Of a stretch of 64,000 bases of DNA, positions 42,490-51,825 are shown piece after piece; position 1 is the stretch's first letter; every line of letters begins with the position of its first letter. The stretch comes from Flavobacterium phragmitis. Lineage in GTDB: Bacteria > Bacteroidota > Bacteroidia > Flavobacteriales > Flavobacteriaceae. The DNA lies in the NCBI RefSeq assembly GCF_900112575.1, contig NZ_FOMH01000014.1:1-64000 (forward strand), read 5' to 3'. Position numbers and translations under genes: made by a program. The notes beneath the pieces are model-generated. The model saw only the letters and a list, made by a program, of their open reading frames with translations, was not told the origin of the DNA and did not search any database.

Positions 42490-43110
42490 ATGGCCGAATT
42501 TATAAAAATATACCCAGATAAACCAAGTGAAGCAGCAATTGCAAAAGTAGTAAAAGTGCTTCAGAATGGTGGATTGGTAATTTATCCAACAGATACTGTT
42601 TATGGTTTAGGTTGTGATATTACCAATTCAAGAGCATTAGAAAAAATCGCTAGAATTAAAGGAGTGAAATTAGAAAAGGCGAATTTTTCTTTTATTTGCC
42701 ATGATTTGAGTAACCTTTCAGATTATGTACGCCAAATTGATACCTCGACTTTTAAAATTTTGAAAAGAGCGTTACCGGGACCTTATACTTTTATTTTGCC
42801 AGGGAATAACAATCTTCCGAAGGAATTTAAAAAGAAAACTACAGTTGGTATTCGTGTTCCAGATAATAATATCATTTTAGAAATTGTACGTCAATTAGGA
42901 AATCCAGTAGTTTCGACTTCGATTCGGGATGAGGATGATGTAATTGAATATACTACAGATCCAGAATTAATCTTCGAAAAATGGCAACATCTTGTAGATA
43001 TGGTAATTGATGGTGGTTATGGAGATAATGTGGGTTCTACAATTATAGATCTTTCTGAACATGAGCCAGTTATTGTAAGAGAAGGAAAGGGTGATATTGA
43101 TATTTTGTAA
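42490..43110 (+). CDS. L-threonylcarbamoyladenylate synthase (Sua5/YciO/YrdC type)
   Basis: 206 residues, cytoplasmic. GGLVIYPTDTVYGLGCD (28-44), FICHDLSNLSDY, LPGPYTFIL and GIRVPDN are family signatures. It makes threonylcarbamoyl-AMP from Thr, bicarbonate and ATP for the t6A modification of tRNA, or is the related YciO. TsaE, a partner in the t6A pathway, is encoded at 54477. It ends at a bidirectional terminator shared with the OmpA-type gene. Confidence 0.93.
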   Translation: MAEFIKIYPDKPSEAAIAKVVKVLQNGGLVIYPTDTVYGLGCDITNSRALEKIARIKGVKLEKANFSFICHDLSNLSDYVRQIDTSTFKILKRALPGPYTFILPGNNNLPKEFKKKTTVGIRVPDNNIILEIVRQLGNPVVSTSIRDEDDVIEYTTDPELIFEKWQHLVDMVIDGGYGDNVGSTIIDLSEHEPVIVREGKGDIDIL

Positions 43111-43211
43111 ATAAATACTTTAATTGTGTAAACTTATAAAAATAATGCCTAACTTTATTACAGTTAAAATTTAGTTAGTTATCTAAAATACTTTTATTCT
43201 TTTTAGGATAC

Positions 43212-43240
43212 AAAAAAGCAGGTCGATTGACCTGCTTTTT
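43212..43240. terminator. Bidirectional terminator
   Basis: AAAAAGCAGGTC (43213-43224) pairs perfectly with GACCTGCTTTTT (43229-43240) around GATT. A and T runs on both sides let it work for the Sua5-type gene on the plus strand and the OmpA-type gene on the minus strand. Confidence 0.93.
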
Positions 43241-43268
43241 CTGTTTTTATAAAATCTAAAACAAGGAA

Positions 43269-44102
43269 TTATTTAGCTTGTTTTTTCATTTCTTTTTCAA
43301 TCATATCATAGAACTGATCGATTTTTGGCATAACTACGATACGAGTTCTTCTGTTACGAGCTTTATCTTCAGCAGTATCATTAGCAACTAATGGTACATA
43401 AGAGCTTCTACCTGCAGCAATTAATTTAGCTGGGTTAACACCAAGATCGTTTGTTAATACACGAACGATAGAAGTAGAACGCTTAACACTTAAATCCCAG
43501 TTGTCTAAGATAATTCCGTTGCTTTTGTATGGTACATTATCAGTGTGGCCTTCAACCATACATTCGAAATCAGGTTTGTCATTTACAACTTTAGCAACTT
43601 TAGCTAAAACAGTTTTAGCTTTATCACTTACGTCATAGCTACCGCTTTTGAATAATAATTTATCTGCGATAGAGATGAATACAACTCCTTTTTCAACATT
43701 TACTTCGATATCTGGATCGTTGATTCCAACAGCTCCTTTTAAGCTTGTAACTAATGCTAAAGTAACACTGTCTTTCTTAGTTAAAGCATCTTGAAGTCTA
43801 GAGATTTTCAAATCTTTTTCTTTTAAGCTTTCAAGAGATTTCTCTAGGTTTTCAGCACCTTTAGTTGTTAAGATGGTTAAATCTTTAGAACTGTTGATTA
43901 AGTCTTGATTATGTTGTTTGTAGCTCTCAGCTGTTGCAGCTAATCCAGCTTTTTCTTCTAAGCACGTGTTTAATTTTACAGTACAAGAGTTTAACAAATC
44001 TTGAGTCTCTTTGTTTTTAGCTTCTAATTCCGCATATTTCTTTTTAGAAACACATGACGTTAGGGCCATTAATACTGATAGTGCGATAACTATTTTTCTC
44101 AT
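43269..44102 (-). CDS. OmpA-family lipoprotein
   Basis: 277 residues. Lipoprotein signal MRKIVIALSVLMALTSCVS with Cys17 at the lipid site. A coiled-coil stretch follows (about 20-115; Lys/Glu/Leu-rich, AELEAKNKETQDLLNSC and later repeats). The OmpA C-terminal domain that grips peptidoglycan is at about 135-260, with VEGHTDNVPYKSN and the Asp/Arg pattern NRRTRIVVMP. It should link the outer membrane to the wall. TAAATTTG lies 28 bases before the start. Confidence 0.95.
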   Translation of the reverse strand: MRKIVIALSVLMALTSCVSKKKYAELEAKNKETQDLLNSCTVKLNTCLEEKAGLAATAESYKQHNQDLINSSKDLTILTTKGAENLEKSLESLKEKDLKISRLQDALTKKDSVTLALVTSLKGAVGINDPDIEVNVEKGVVFISIADKLLFKSGSYDVSDKAKTVLAKVAKVVNDKPDFECMVEGHTDNVPYKSNGIILDNWDLSVKRSTSIVRVLTNDLGVNPAKLIAAGRSSYVPLVANDTAEDKARNRRTRIVVMPKIDQFYDMIEKEMKKQAK

Positions 44103-44129
44103 AAATTTAATTTTAATTAGACTTGATTA

Positions 44130-44137
44130 CAAATTTA
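44130..44137 (-). promoter_or_regulatory. -7 box for the OmpA-family lipoprotein gene
   Basis: TAAATTTG on the minus strand, 28 bases before the ATG. It overlaps the last codons of the glycosyltransferase gene, so the OmpA gene can be transcribed apart from it. Confidence 0.5.
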
Positions 44138-45154
44138 GTTTTTAATATTTTGAATACTGTTAAAGATTTCTTTAAATAAGGTCATTTTCCTTATATAATA
44201 AAGAAAAACGATGCTTTTTACCATATAGTATTGCTGAATCTGAAATTCTTTTCGTTTTCCGAGATATTTTAAAGATACGCAATAAAATGAAAAATGTGCT
44301 TTTAAAATGGCAAAAGTATGTCCAATTTTCCCTTGTGTAAGAAAGCGCATACCTGCAATACCGTCTAAAACCATACGGAAGAAAATCACCCAGAATAATC
44401 CTCTTTTCGGTAGATTTTTGACAAGCATTAATAATGAATTTCTAAAATTCAGATACGTCTTTTTTGGATTGCCTTGTTGTAAAGTTGCTCCCCCAACATG
44501 ATAAACCAGAGACTGATAATTGTATTTAATAATATGTCCTTCGTTTAAAGCACGCCAGCATAAATCAATTTCTTCTTGATGAGCAAAAAAGCTTTCATCA
44601 AAACCTCCAAGTTCATGATAAACATTTTTTCTGATAAAGAAACAAGCGCCAGATGCCCAGAATAATTCACTGTTATCATTGTATTGTCCGTTGTCTTTTT
44701 CTAAGGTTTCAAAAATCCTTCCTCTGCAGAAAGGAAAACCATATTTGTCAATGAAACCACCTGCGGCTCCAGCATATTCGAAATATTCCTTGTTTTTAAA
44801 ATCAAGAATTTTAGGCTGGATAATAGCAGTTTGTTTTTCATTTTCAAAAGTTTCCAAAATGGGTTTAAGCCAATTTTCGGTTACTTCAATATCTGAATTT
44901 ACTAATGCATAAATTTCAGCATCAATATGTTGTAAAGCATCATTGTAGCCTTTTGCAAAGCCATGATTGCCAGTGTTTTTTACAATTTTAATTGTAGGGA
45001 AATTTTGTTGAACAAATTCAACTGAATTATCTTTAGAGTCATTGTCTGCAACGTAAATCGTCGCGCCTTCTGAGAACTGAATAACAGATGGTAAAAACTG
45101 CTCCAGCAATTTTACTCCGTTCCAATTTAAAATGACTACTGCTATCTTATCCAA
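44135..45154 (-). CDS. Family 2 glycosyltransferase
   Basis: 339 residues, GT-A fold, inverting. Motifs are VVILNWNGVKLLEQFLPS (7-24), YVADNDSKDNS (35-45), LVNSDIEV (the DxD-equivalent region, about 84-91) and the acceptor-site FFAHQEEIDLCWRALNEG. The hydrophobic stretch near 245-265 could associate with the membrane. The start codon is TTG at 45154: the first conserved motif begins 5 residues later, and no ATG or GTG is available in frame. It transfers sugars to a glycan or lipid acceptor that cannot be named. It lies 21 bases downstream of the HsdR-N gene. Confidence 0.93.
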   Translation of the reverse strand: MDKIAVVILNWNGVKLLEQFLPSVIQFSEGATIYVADNDSKDNSVEFVQQNFPTIKIVKNTGNHGFAKGYNDALQHIDAEIYALVNSDIEVTENWLKPILETFENEKQTAIIQPKILDFKNKEYFEYAGAAGGFIDKYGFPFCRGRIFETLEKDNGQYNDNSELFWASGACFFIRKNVYHELGGFDESFFAHQEEIDLCWRALNEGHIIKYNYQSLVYHVGGATLQQGNPKKTYLNFRNSLLMLVKNLPKRGLFWVIFFRMVLDGIAGMRFLTQGKIGHTFAILKAHFSFYCVSLKYLGKRKEFQIQQYYMVKSIVFLYYIRKMTLFKEIFNSIQNIKN

Positions 45155-45175
45155 AAGTACTTTAATTATTTATTT

Positions 45176-45628
45176 TTAATGGTTTTCTTTATAGTCAGGC
45201 AGGCTTCTTAAAAACTCATATCTTTCGTTTTCAAAATCCATTTGACAGTAAAAATGGTTTAGTCCGTTTGTGACATTCAAAAACCGTGCCTGCATTGTCA
45301 TATTGTAACGAGCAATTTGATCAAAAGTTGCCTGAGAGATTTTAACTTCGGGTGCTTTACACTCTACTAAGATGTGTATTGTGCCATCTGGATTGAATAC
45401 CACAACATCGTAACGCTTTCGTAATCCATTGACAGTTAAAACTTTCTCTACATTGATTAAAGATTTTGGATATTTTTTTTCATGCATTAAAAAATGGACA
45501 ACGTGTTGACGAACCCATTCTTCTGGTGTGAGAATTATAAATTTTTTCCTGATTTCATCAAAAATAGAGACTTTATTTTCGTTATTTTTGAATCGGAAAC
45601 TATAAGCAGGGAAATTAAGTTTAATCAT
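45176..45628 (-). CDS. Stand-alone HsdR N-terminal-type nuclease domain protein
   Basis: 150 residues from ATG 45628 (MIKLNFPAYSF). It matches the N-terminal domain of type I restriction HsdR proteins. The PD-(D/E)XK core is visible as RKRYDVVVFNPDG (Asp) and IHILVECKAPEV (E-C-K), followed by a helix with DQIARYNM. No methylase, specificity subunit or motor domain is nearby; such single-domain proteins are common in Bacteroidota and have no known role. The longer frame from 45661 is rejected because the promoter at 45633-45662 lies over it. Confidence 0.88.
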   Translation of the reverse strand: MIKLNFPAYSFRFKNNENKVSIFDEIRKKFIILTPEEWVRQHVVHFLMHEKKYPKSLINVEKVLTVNGLRKRYDVVVFNPDGTIHILVECKAPEVKISQATFDQIARYNMTMQARFLNVTNGLNHFYCQMDFENERYEFLRSLPDYKENH

Positions 45629-45632
45629 AGAG

Positions 45633-45662
45633 CAAAAATAAAAAATAGTTTTTCGTTTCAAA
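45633..45662 (-). promoter_or_regulatory. Strong promoter, possibly leaderless, for the HsdR-N gene
   Basis: TTTG (45659-45662), 18 bases, then TATTTTTG (45633-45640): an ideal Bacteroidota promoter. Only CTCT separates the box from the ATG at 45628, so transcription should start at or just inside the first codon. Confidence 0.7.
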
Positions 45663-45697
45663 CGAATTTGAAACTTTAAACTTGAAACAATAATTAA

Positions 45698-46702
45698 ATG
45701 GACGAAGTAATTAAAATTGTCAACGATATTAAAGCCGGAGATATAAAGCCAATTTATTTTTTAATGGGTGAAGAACCTTATTATATAGATAAGTTATCGG
45801 AATATATTGAAGAGAATGTTTTAGCCGAAGAAGAAAAAGGTTTTAACCAGACGGTTTTGTACGGAAGAGATGTTTCTGTAGACGATATTGTTTCAACAGC
45901 TAAGCGCTATCCGATGATGGCTGATCGTCAGGTTGTTATTGTAAAAGAAGCTCAGGAGTTATCAAGGACAATTGATAAAATTGAATCTTATGTAGATAAT
46001 CCGATGCAGACTACCGTTTTAGTGTTTTGCTATAAATATAAGACACTTGATAAACGTAAAAAAGTTACCAAATTACTGGGGCAAAAAGGAGTGGTTTTCG
46101 AAAGTAAAAAATTATACGAAAATCAGGTTGGAGACTGGATTAAACGCGTATTGGCAGGAAAAAAATATACTATTGATCCCAAAGCAAATGCCATGCTTGT
46201 GGAGTTTTTAGGAACTGATTTGAGTAAAATTAATAATGAACTGGAAAAACTGCAGATTATTTTGCCGAAAGGCACAATGATTACGGCAGAACATATTGAA
46301 GAAAATATTGGTTTTAGTAAAGATTATAATGTTTTTGAACTTCGAAAAGCAATTGGAGAACGCAATCAGTTGAAAGCTTACAAGATAGCAGATAATTTTG
46401 CTCATAATCCAAAAGAGTATCCGTTGGTTATGACAACTGGTTTGGTGTTTGGTTTTTTTGTACAGCTTTTAAAATATCACGGATTAAAAGATAAAAACCC
46501 TAAAAATGTGGCATCGGTTCTTGGTGTAAATCCGTTCTTTCTAAAAGAGTATGATTTGGCTGTGAAAAATTATCCAATGCGAAAGGTAAGTCAGATTGTA
46601 GGTGCTTTACGAGATATCGATATTAAAAGTAAAGGTGTCGGAGCGAATGCTTTACCACAATCTGATCTCTTAAAAGAAATGCTGTATAAAATATTTAATT
46701 AA
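45698..46702 (+). CDS. holA: DNA polymerase III subunit delta
   Basis: 334 residues, the clamp-loader subunit that opens the sliding clamp. The N-terminal AAA+-like domain reads KPIYFLMGEEPYYIDKLSEYI (17-37), with QTVLYGRDV, YPMMADRQVVIVKEAQEL and, later, the helical lid and collar domain (DLSKINNELEKLQIIL, then YNVFELRKAIGERN). Typical length, no Walker Lys, as expected for delta. It diverges from the HsdR-N gene. Confidence 0.95.
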   Translation: MDEVIKIVNDIKAGDIKPIYFLMGEEPYYIDKLSEYIEENVLAEEEKGFNQTVLYGRDVSVDDIVSTAKRYPMMADRQVVIVKEAQELSRTIDKIESYVDNPMQTTVLVFCYKYKTLDKRKKVTKLLGQKGVVFESKKLYENQVGDWIKRVLAGKKYTIDPKANAMLVEFLGTDLSKINNELEKLQIILPKGTMITAEHIEENIGFSKDYNVFELRKAIGERNQLKAYKIADNFAHNPKEYPLVMTTGLVFGFFVQLLKYHGLKDKNPKNVASVLGVNPFFLKEYDLAVKNYPMRKVSQIVGALRDIDIKSKGVGANALPQSDLLKEMLYKIFN

Positions 46703-46766
46703 GCCATTAAAATTCACGATATTTGCGTTTCTAAAAATTTTACTACTTTAAAATTATTACACAATT

Positions 46767-46949
46767 ATGGGAATGAATAAAAATACTGTCTTAGGCTGGG
46801 CAACTTTTATAATGGTACTAATGGGATTCTTGCTTATAGGTCTCGGGGCTTTTAGATATAGTGATGTTTCAGGATGGGGATTTGGAGCTGTTGGAGTTGG
46901 GTTTTTAGCTAATGCATGGGTTTTTAATGCATTAAAAGGTAGAGTTTAA
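46767..46949 (+). CDS. CAL67264-type small membrane protein
   Basis: 60 residues with two hydrophobic helices (about 8-27 and 37-56) joined by FRYSDVSGWGFGAVG. This size and sequence are those of a small conserved family of Flavobacteriia known by the name CAL67264. Inner-membrane protein, function unknown. It lies 64 bases after holA and 76 bases before ettA on the same strand. Confidence 0.8.
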   Translation: MGMNKNTVLGWATFIMVLMGFLLIGLGAFRYSDVSGWGFGAVGVGFLANAWVFNALKGRV

Positions 46950-47025
46950 AATATTCAATGGCAATAACAATTGCAATATCAAAAAAAAAAAGTAAATAAT
47001 AAAAATAAAAAATAAAAAATAAAAA

Positions 47026-48717
47026 ATGTCAGACGATAAGAAAGTAATTTTCTCAATGCAGAAATTGAGTAAAACCTATCAGGGAGCAGACAAACCAGTA
47101 CTTAAAAATATTTATTTGAGTTTTTTCTACGGAGCAAAAATTGGTATTTTAGGTCTTAACGGTTCTGGAAAATCTTCTCTTTTAAAAATTATTGCAGGGG
47201 TTGATAAAAATTATCAAGGTGATGTAGTTTTTCAGCCAGGTTACACTGTTGGATATTTAGAGCAGGAACCAATTCTTGATGATTCTAAAACTGTTATCGA
47301 AATTGTTCGTGAAGGTGCAGCTGAAACTATGGCAGTTTTAGAGGAATATAATCAAATTAATGATTTGTTTGGTCTTCCGGAATATTACGAAGATCAGGAC
47401 AAAATGGATAAATTGATGGACCGTCAGGCAGCATTGCAAGATAAAATTGATGCTCTGGGTGCTTGGGAAATCGATACAAAATTAGAAATCGCAATGGATG
47501 CGTTACGTACTCCAGACGGGGATACACCAATTAAAAACCTTTCTGGTGGTGAGCGTCGTCGTGTAGCTTTATGCCGTTTGTTGTTGCAACAACCAGATGT
47601 TTTACTTCTGGATGAGCCTACCAACCACTTAGATGCGGAGTCAGTACTTTGGTTAGAGCAACATTTAGCACAATATGCAGGAACTGTAATTGCTGTAACG
47701 CACGACCGTTATTTCCTTGATAATGTTGCAGGATGGATTTTAGAGTTGGATAGAGGAGAAGGTATTCCGTGGAAAGGAAACTATTCTTCATGGCTGGATC
47801 AAAAATCGAATCGTTTAGCGCAAGAAGAAAAAGTTGCTTCAAAAAGAAGAAAAACTTTAGAGCGTGAGCTGGAGTGGGTTCGCCAAGGTGCGAAAGGTCG
47901 TCAGACAAAACAAAAAGCGCGTTTACAGAACTACGATAAATTATTAAATGAAGATCAAAAACAACTGGATGAGAAATTAGAGATCTACATTCCAAATGGT
48001 CCTCGTTTAGGAACAAATGTTATTGAAGCTAAAAATGTTGCAAAAGCATTTGGTGATAAATTATTATATGATAATTTGAATTTTACTTTGCCACAAGCTG
48101 GTATTGTTGGAATTATCGGACCAAACGGTGCAGGTAAATCTACTATTTTCAAAATGATTATGGGTGAGCAAGCTACTGACAGTGGTGAATTTACGGTTGG
48201 TGAAACTGTAAAAATTGCTTACGTAGATCAGTCTCATGCTAATATTGATCCGAACAAATCTATTTGGGAAAACTTTGCTGATGGTCAGGAGTTGATTATG
48301 ATGGGAGGAAAGCAAGTGAACTCAAGAGCTTATTTATCACGTTTCAACTTTGGTGGTGGAGAGCAAAACAAAAAAGTTTCTATGTTGTCAGGTGGTGAGC
48401 GTAACCGTTTGCACTTAGCAATGACTTTAAAAGAAGAAGGAAACGTACTTTTACTGGATGAGCCTACGAATGACCTTGACGTTAATACACTTCGTGCATT
48501 GGAAGAAGGTTTGGAGAATTTTGCTGGTTGTGCTGTAATTATTTCTCACGACAGATGGTTCTTAGATAGAATCTGTACGCACATTCTAGCTTTTGAAGGA
48601 GATTCTGAAGTTTATTTTTTTGAAGGAAGTTTTACGGAATATGAAGAAAATAAAAAGAAACGTCTTGGTGGTGACTTAACTCCAAAACGTATTAAATACA
48701 GAAAATTGATTAGATAA
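47026..48717 (+). CDS. ettA: Energy-dependent translational throttle protein EttA (ABC-F)
   Basis: 563 residues with two ABC ATPase domains and no membrane part. First domain: Walker A LGLNGSGKSSLL (about 43-54), signature LSGGERRRVALC, Walker B LLLDEPTNHLDAESV. An arm and linker follow, with ERELEWVRQGAKGRQTKQ, the basic linker typical of ABC-F. Second domain: IIGPNGAGKST and MLSGGERNRLHL. It binds the ribosomal E site and gates the first peptide bond according to the ATP/ADP ratio. A clear terminator follows. Confidence 0.97.
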   Translation: MSDDKKVIFSMQKLSKTYQGADKPVLKNIYLSFFYGAKIGILGLNGSGKSSLLKIIAGVDKNYQGDVVFQPGYTVGYLEQEPILDDSKTVIEIVREGAAETMAVLEEYNQINDLFGLPEYYEDQDKMDKLMDRQAALQDKIDALGAWEIDTKLEIAMDALRTPDGDTPIKNLSGGERRRVALCRLLLQQPDVLLLDEPTNHLDAESVLWLEQHLAQYAGTVIAVTHDRYFLDNVAGWILELDRGEGIPWKGNYSSWLDQKSNRLAQEEKVASKRRKTLERELEWVRQGAKGRQTKQKARLQNYDKLLNEDQKQLDEKLEIYIPNGPRLGTNVIEAKNVAKAFGDKLLYDNLNFTLPQAGIVGIIGPNGAGKSTIFKMIMGEQATDSGEFTVGETVKIAYVDQSHANIDPNKSIWENFADGQELIMMGGKQVNSRAYLSRFNFGGGEQNKKVSMLSGGERNRLHLAMTLKEEGNVLLLDEPTNDLDVNTLRALEEGLENFAGCAVIISHDRWFLDRICTHILAFEGDSEVYFFEGSFTEYEENKKKRLGGDLTPKRIKYRKLIR

Positions 48718-48738
48718 GAATCTGAAAATTTCAATATG

Positions 48739-48778
48739 AAAATCCCAAATTCCAATTATTGTGAATTTGGGATTTTTT
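48739..48778 (+). terminator. Terminator after ettA
   Basis: AAAATCCCAAATTC (48739-48752) pairs perfectly with the complement from 48763, loop of 10 bases, then TTTTTT. A second, weaker AATTCCAAATTT-type palindrome follows at 48803-48834. Confidence 0.88.
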
Positions 48779-48837
48779 ATTAGGTTTTGAATTATACTAA
48801 ATTTGAATTTGGAATTTCTAAATTGGAATTTAAAAAT

Positions 48838-49251
48838 TTAAAGAAATTTTGATTTCAATTCCGGAGTGGGAATCATACAGCTTTCTTTTTTGCCATACCA
48901 ATTGTATCTGTTTTTAGCAACGTAATCATAAATCCTGTCGCTGATAAAAATAGGTACAATTCTAAAGATTTGGAGTAATTTCCAAAAACCACCAAAATTT
49001 TTAGCTATTTCAATAACAGCTGAAGATTTGTAAAAATAGGCAGTTTCAGGATTGTATAAAATAATGCTGTCCATTTTTGAAAAACTAATTCCCAGATGTT
49101 TGCAAATTTTTATTCCTAATTCTGATTGTAATGCTACAAATCTGAAAACATCTTTCTTGTCATGTTGGATAATAAATTTCACAGCAGAATCACAGAGATT
49201 GCAAACTCCATCAAAAAGAATTATTTTTTTATCTTTTGGAAGACTTTCCAT
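48838..49251 (-). CDS. DCC-family thiol-disulfide oxidoreductase
   Basis: 137 residues. The N-terminal ILFDGVCNLCDSAVKFII has the D-x-x-C-x-x-C motif that names the DCC (DUF393) family. RFVALQSELGI and YKSSAVIEIAKNFGGFWKL are also typical. No signal peptide; probably cytoplasmic or membrane-associated. The redox function is presumed from the CxxC and thioredoxin-like fold. It faces ettA and has no close partner. The 291-base stretch upstream of it holds only AT-rich DNA. Confidence 0.92.
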   Translation of the reverse strand: MESLPKDKKIILFDGVCNLCDSAVKFIIQHDKKDVFRFVALQSELGIKICKHLGISFSKMDSIILYNPETAYFYKSSAVIEIAKNFGGFWKLLQIFRIVPIFISDRIYDYVAKNRYNWYGKKESCMIPTPELKSKFL

Positions 49252-49542
49252 TAAAAACAGAATTTTAGATTTAATATTTCAAGTTTTAATACGTGTAAAA
49301 AGTGTTAAAATGGACAAGAAAAACAGTTTATAGAGGATGTATTTATAAAATCTATTAAGTTTAAATTTTTTATAATTTTAATATATTAAAACTGGCTTTA
49401 ATAAATTTATTTTAATGTGTTTTTAAAAATTGTTGACCTCTTTTGTCGTTTTACTTTTTATCGTTTCTTAAATCGCTTTATTTTGATTTTGACTATTTTT
49501 TAGCTTTTTTTAGGTTGAAAATTGTATGGACAACTGAAACCT

Positions 49543-51708
49543 TTATTTTTTAACTGCTTCAACTAATTCTAATTCATCCAAACTTACTTTCGAAGTAAAG
49601 ATCCCGTAATTTACTGTTGCTTTATTTTTTTCTATCAAATCAATACTTCCCACAGATCTTCCGTCAAGCATTCTTACTCGATCACCTACTTTTAAAATTG
49701 GTTTAGGTTTTTCGACAACAGGTTTAAGTTTTTTCTCTTTTTTCTCTTTTCTAATTTCTTCGACTTTTACCTGTACTTCAGCAATAATTTCTTTTTGTTT
49801 TTCAACTTTTGCTTTGACTTCTTTCGGAGTTGCTTTTTTGCGTTTCGAATTTTCAATCTCAACAATTTTCAAAAATTCGCCAATTAGTTCTTTTTTGTTT
49901 TTGTTGTTGAAATATTTCTCAGCAATATCATCAATTTTTTGTCCAATGTAAATTATTTTTTGATTACTGTCGTATAATTCCTGATAGCTTTCTAATTTCT
50001 GCTGGATTTTAGTATTAATGTTTTCCATCTTTTTACTTTCCTCACGTGCACGAGTTTCTTCTTCTTTTAAATTCAGCGACGTTTTTTCCAATTTCGAACG
50101 CTCTTTCTGAAGAGTAGCAATTGTTTTGTCAAAACGAACTTTTCCAACCTCGATTTTCTTTTTCGCACGATTGATCAGTCCAAACGGAATTCCGTTTTTC
50201 TGAGCAACTTCAAAAGTAAATGAACTTCCTGCTTGTCCCAAAGCTAACTTGTACATTGGTTCAAGAGATTTTTCATCAAACATCATATTCGCATTTGTAG
50301 CATAAGGCAATTCGTTTGCTAAAATTTTTAAATTAGAATAGTGTGTTGTGATAATTCCGAAAGCTTCACGATGGTAAAATTCTTCTAAGAAAATTTCCGC
50401 CAAAGCTCCACCCAATTCAGGATCAGAACCAGTACCAAATTCATCAATCAAAAACATGGTTTTTTTATTACATTTCTTTAAAAAGTAATTCATGTTTTTT
50501 AAACGATATGAATAAGTACTTAAATGATTTTCAATAGATTGATTGTCTCCAATATCAGTTAAGATTCTGTCAAACAAGAAAGTTTCACTTCTTTCATGAA
50601 CCGGAATCAAAATTCCGGATTGTAGCATCAATTGTAATAAGCCAACTGTTTTTAAGGAAATCGTTTTTCCTCCGGCATTTGGCCCCGAGATTACAATAAT
50701 TCTATTTTCTTGTTTTAACTCAATGGTTTGTGGATGAGTTACTTCCTTTTTCTGTTTGTTGTTCAGATACAAAATTGGATGATACGCTTCTCTAAAGAAT
50801 AATCTTCTTTCTTCAGTAATTGTTGGTAAAATTGCATTAATTCGATTTGCATATTTTGCCTTACCTGCAACGACATCAATATCGCTTAAAAAATCTTGAT
50901 ATTCAATTAATAAAGGAAGATAAGGGCGAATTACATTAGACAGATTTTTTAAAATTCTTGTAATTTCTTCTTTCTCTTCATATTCCAGATTTGCTAATTC
51001 TCTAGAATATTTTAAAGTGGCTTCTGGTTCGATGTAAGCAATGCTTCCAGTTTTAGAACTTCCTAAAATAGAACCTTTTACTTTTCGACGATACATTGCC
51101 AAAACCGCTAAAACTCTACGGTTCTGAACAAAGCTTTCTTTAATATCATCTAAATATCCTAAACTATTATACTGTGTTAAAGCAGAACCAAAACTTTGAT
51201 TTACTTTTCCGCGAACCAAATTCATATTCTGACGAATGCCAGCCAAAGCAGGAGAGGCGTTGTCTTTAATTTCTCCGTATTTATCTACAATAGTATCAAT
51301 CGCAGTAATGATATCTTTAGTCAGTTCTACTCTTGAAGCTCTTGCATTTAGATTAGGATAGTAGTCATCGAATTTTTTTAAGAAATTCAATAGTACATTT
51401 GTTGTTGCAGAAAGATTAGCAATTTTTCTAAAACTTCCCACTTCAAGAAAACTGTCTTCTATGGCAAGAAATTTTATTTCATGAGTAATCGCATCAAATC
51501 CATGATTTGGAATTGCGTTATTATTTTGAAATGAAGATACATATTCTGATGTCTGCATTAAAGACTGCATCAATTCTTCTTTGTCTCTGATTGGTTTTAT
51601 TTGTAAAGCCTTTTCTTTTCCAATATCGGTGTTGCATCCATCTGAAATGGTTTCTAGAACGGTTGGAAATTGTAAGTCTTGTAACGTTTTTTCGGTAATA
51701 CTGATCAT
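49543..51708 (-). CDS. mutS2: MutS2-family DNA-binding ATPase without Smr domain
   Basis: 721 residues. The N-terminal helical core and clamp cover about 1-310. The MutS ATPase domain follows with Walker A VISGPNAGGKTISLKT (about 336-351), Walker B TMFLIDEFGTGSDPE and the trans-acting segment IITTHYSNLK. A long coiled coil (about 520-670, Lys/Glu-rich) precedes a small KOW/SH3-like end (LKVGDRVRMLDGRSVGSIDL). The C-terminal Smr nuclease domain of longer MutS2 (about 780 residues) is absent. Family roles are control of recombination and rescue of collided ribosomes. Confidence 0.94.
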   Translation of the reverse strand: MISITEKTLQDLQFPTVLETISDGCNTDIGKEKALQIKPIRDKEELMQSLMQTSEYVSSFQNNNAIPNHGFDAITHEIKFLAIEDSFLEVGSFRKIANLSATTNVLLNFLKKFDDYYPNLNARASRVELTKDIITAIDTIVDKYGEIKDNASPALAGIRQNMNLVRGKVNQSFGSALTQYNSLGYLDDIKESFVQNRRVLAVLAMYRRKVKGSILGSSKTGSIAYIEPEATLKYSRELANLEYEEKEEITRILKNLSNVIRPYLPLLIEYQDFLSDIDVVAGKAKYANRINAILPTITEERRLFFREAYHPILYLNNKQKKEVTHPQTIELKQENRIIVISGPNAGGKTISLKTVGLLQLMLQSGILIPVHERSETFLFDRILTDIGDNQSIENHLSTYSYRLKNMNYFLKKCNKKTMFLIDEFGTGSDPELGGALAEIFLEEFYHREAFGIITTHYSNLKILANELPYATNANMMFDEKSLEPMYKLALGQAGSSFTFEVAQKNGIPFGLINRAKKKIEVGKVRFDKTIATLQKERSKLEKTSLNLKEEETRAREESKKMENINTKIQQKLESYQELYDSNQKIIYIGQKIDDIAEKYFNNKNKKELIGEFLKIVEIENSKRKKATPKEVKAKVEKQKEIIAEVQVKVEEIRKEKKEKKLKPVVEKPKPILKVGDRVRMLDGRSVGSIDLIEKNKATVNYGIFTSKVSLDELELVEAVKK

Positions 51709-51825
51709 TTAATAACTTTATGAAAGTAAAGGCAAAAGTACAAAAACATTATGATTGAAATCGAAAATTATCTATGCATAAATATGATTTTTAGTATTAA
51801 TTTCTGAAATTCGCAAAAAAAAGTT

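Noticed and set aside
45176..45628. Type I restriction system
   Set aside because: Only an HsdR N-terminal-type domain is present; HsdM, HsdS and the motor domain are absent.
47618..48016. Open frame of 132 codons antisense to ettA
   Set aside because: Shadow of ettA, whose motifs are all intact.
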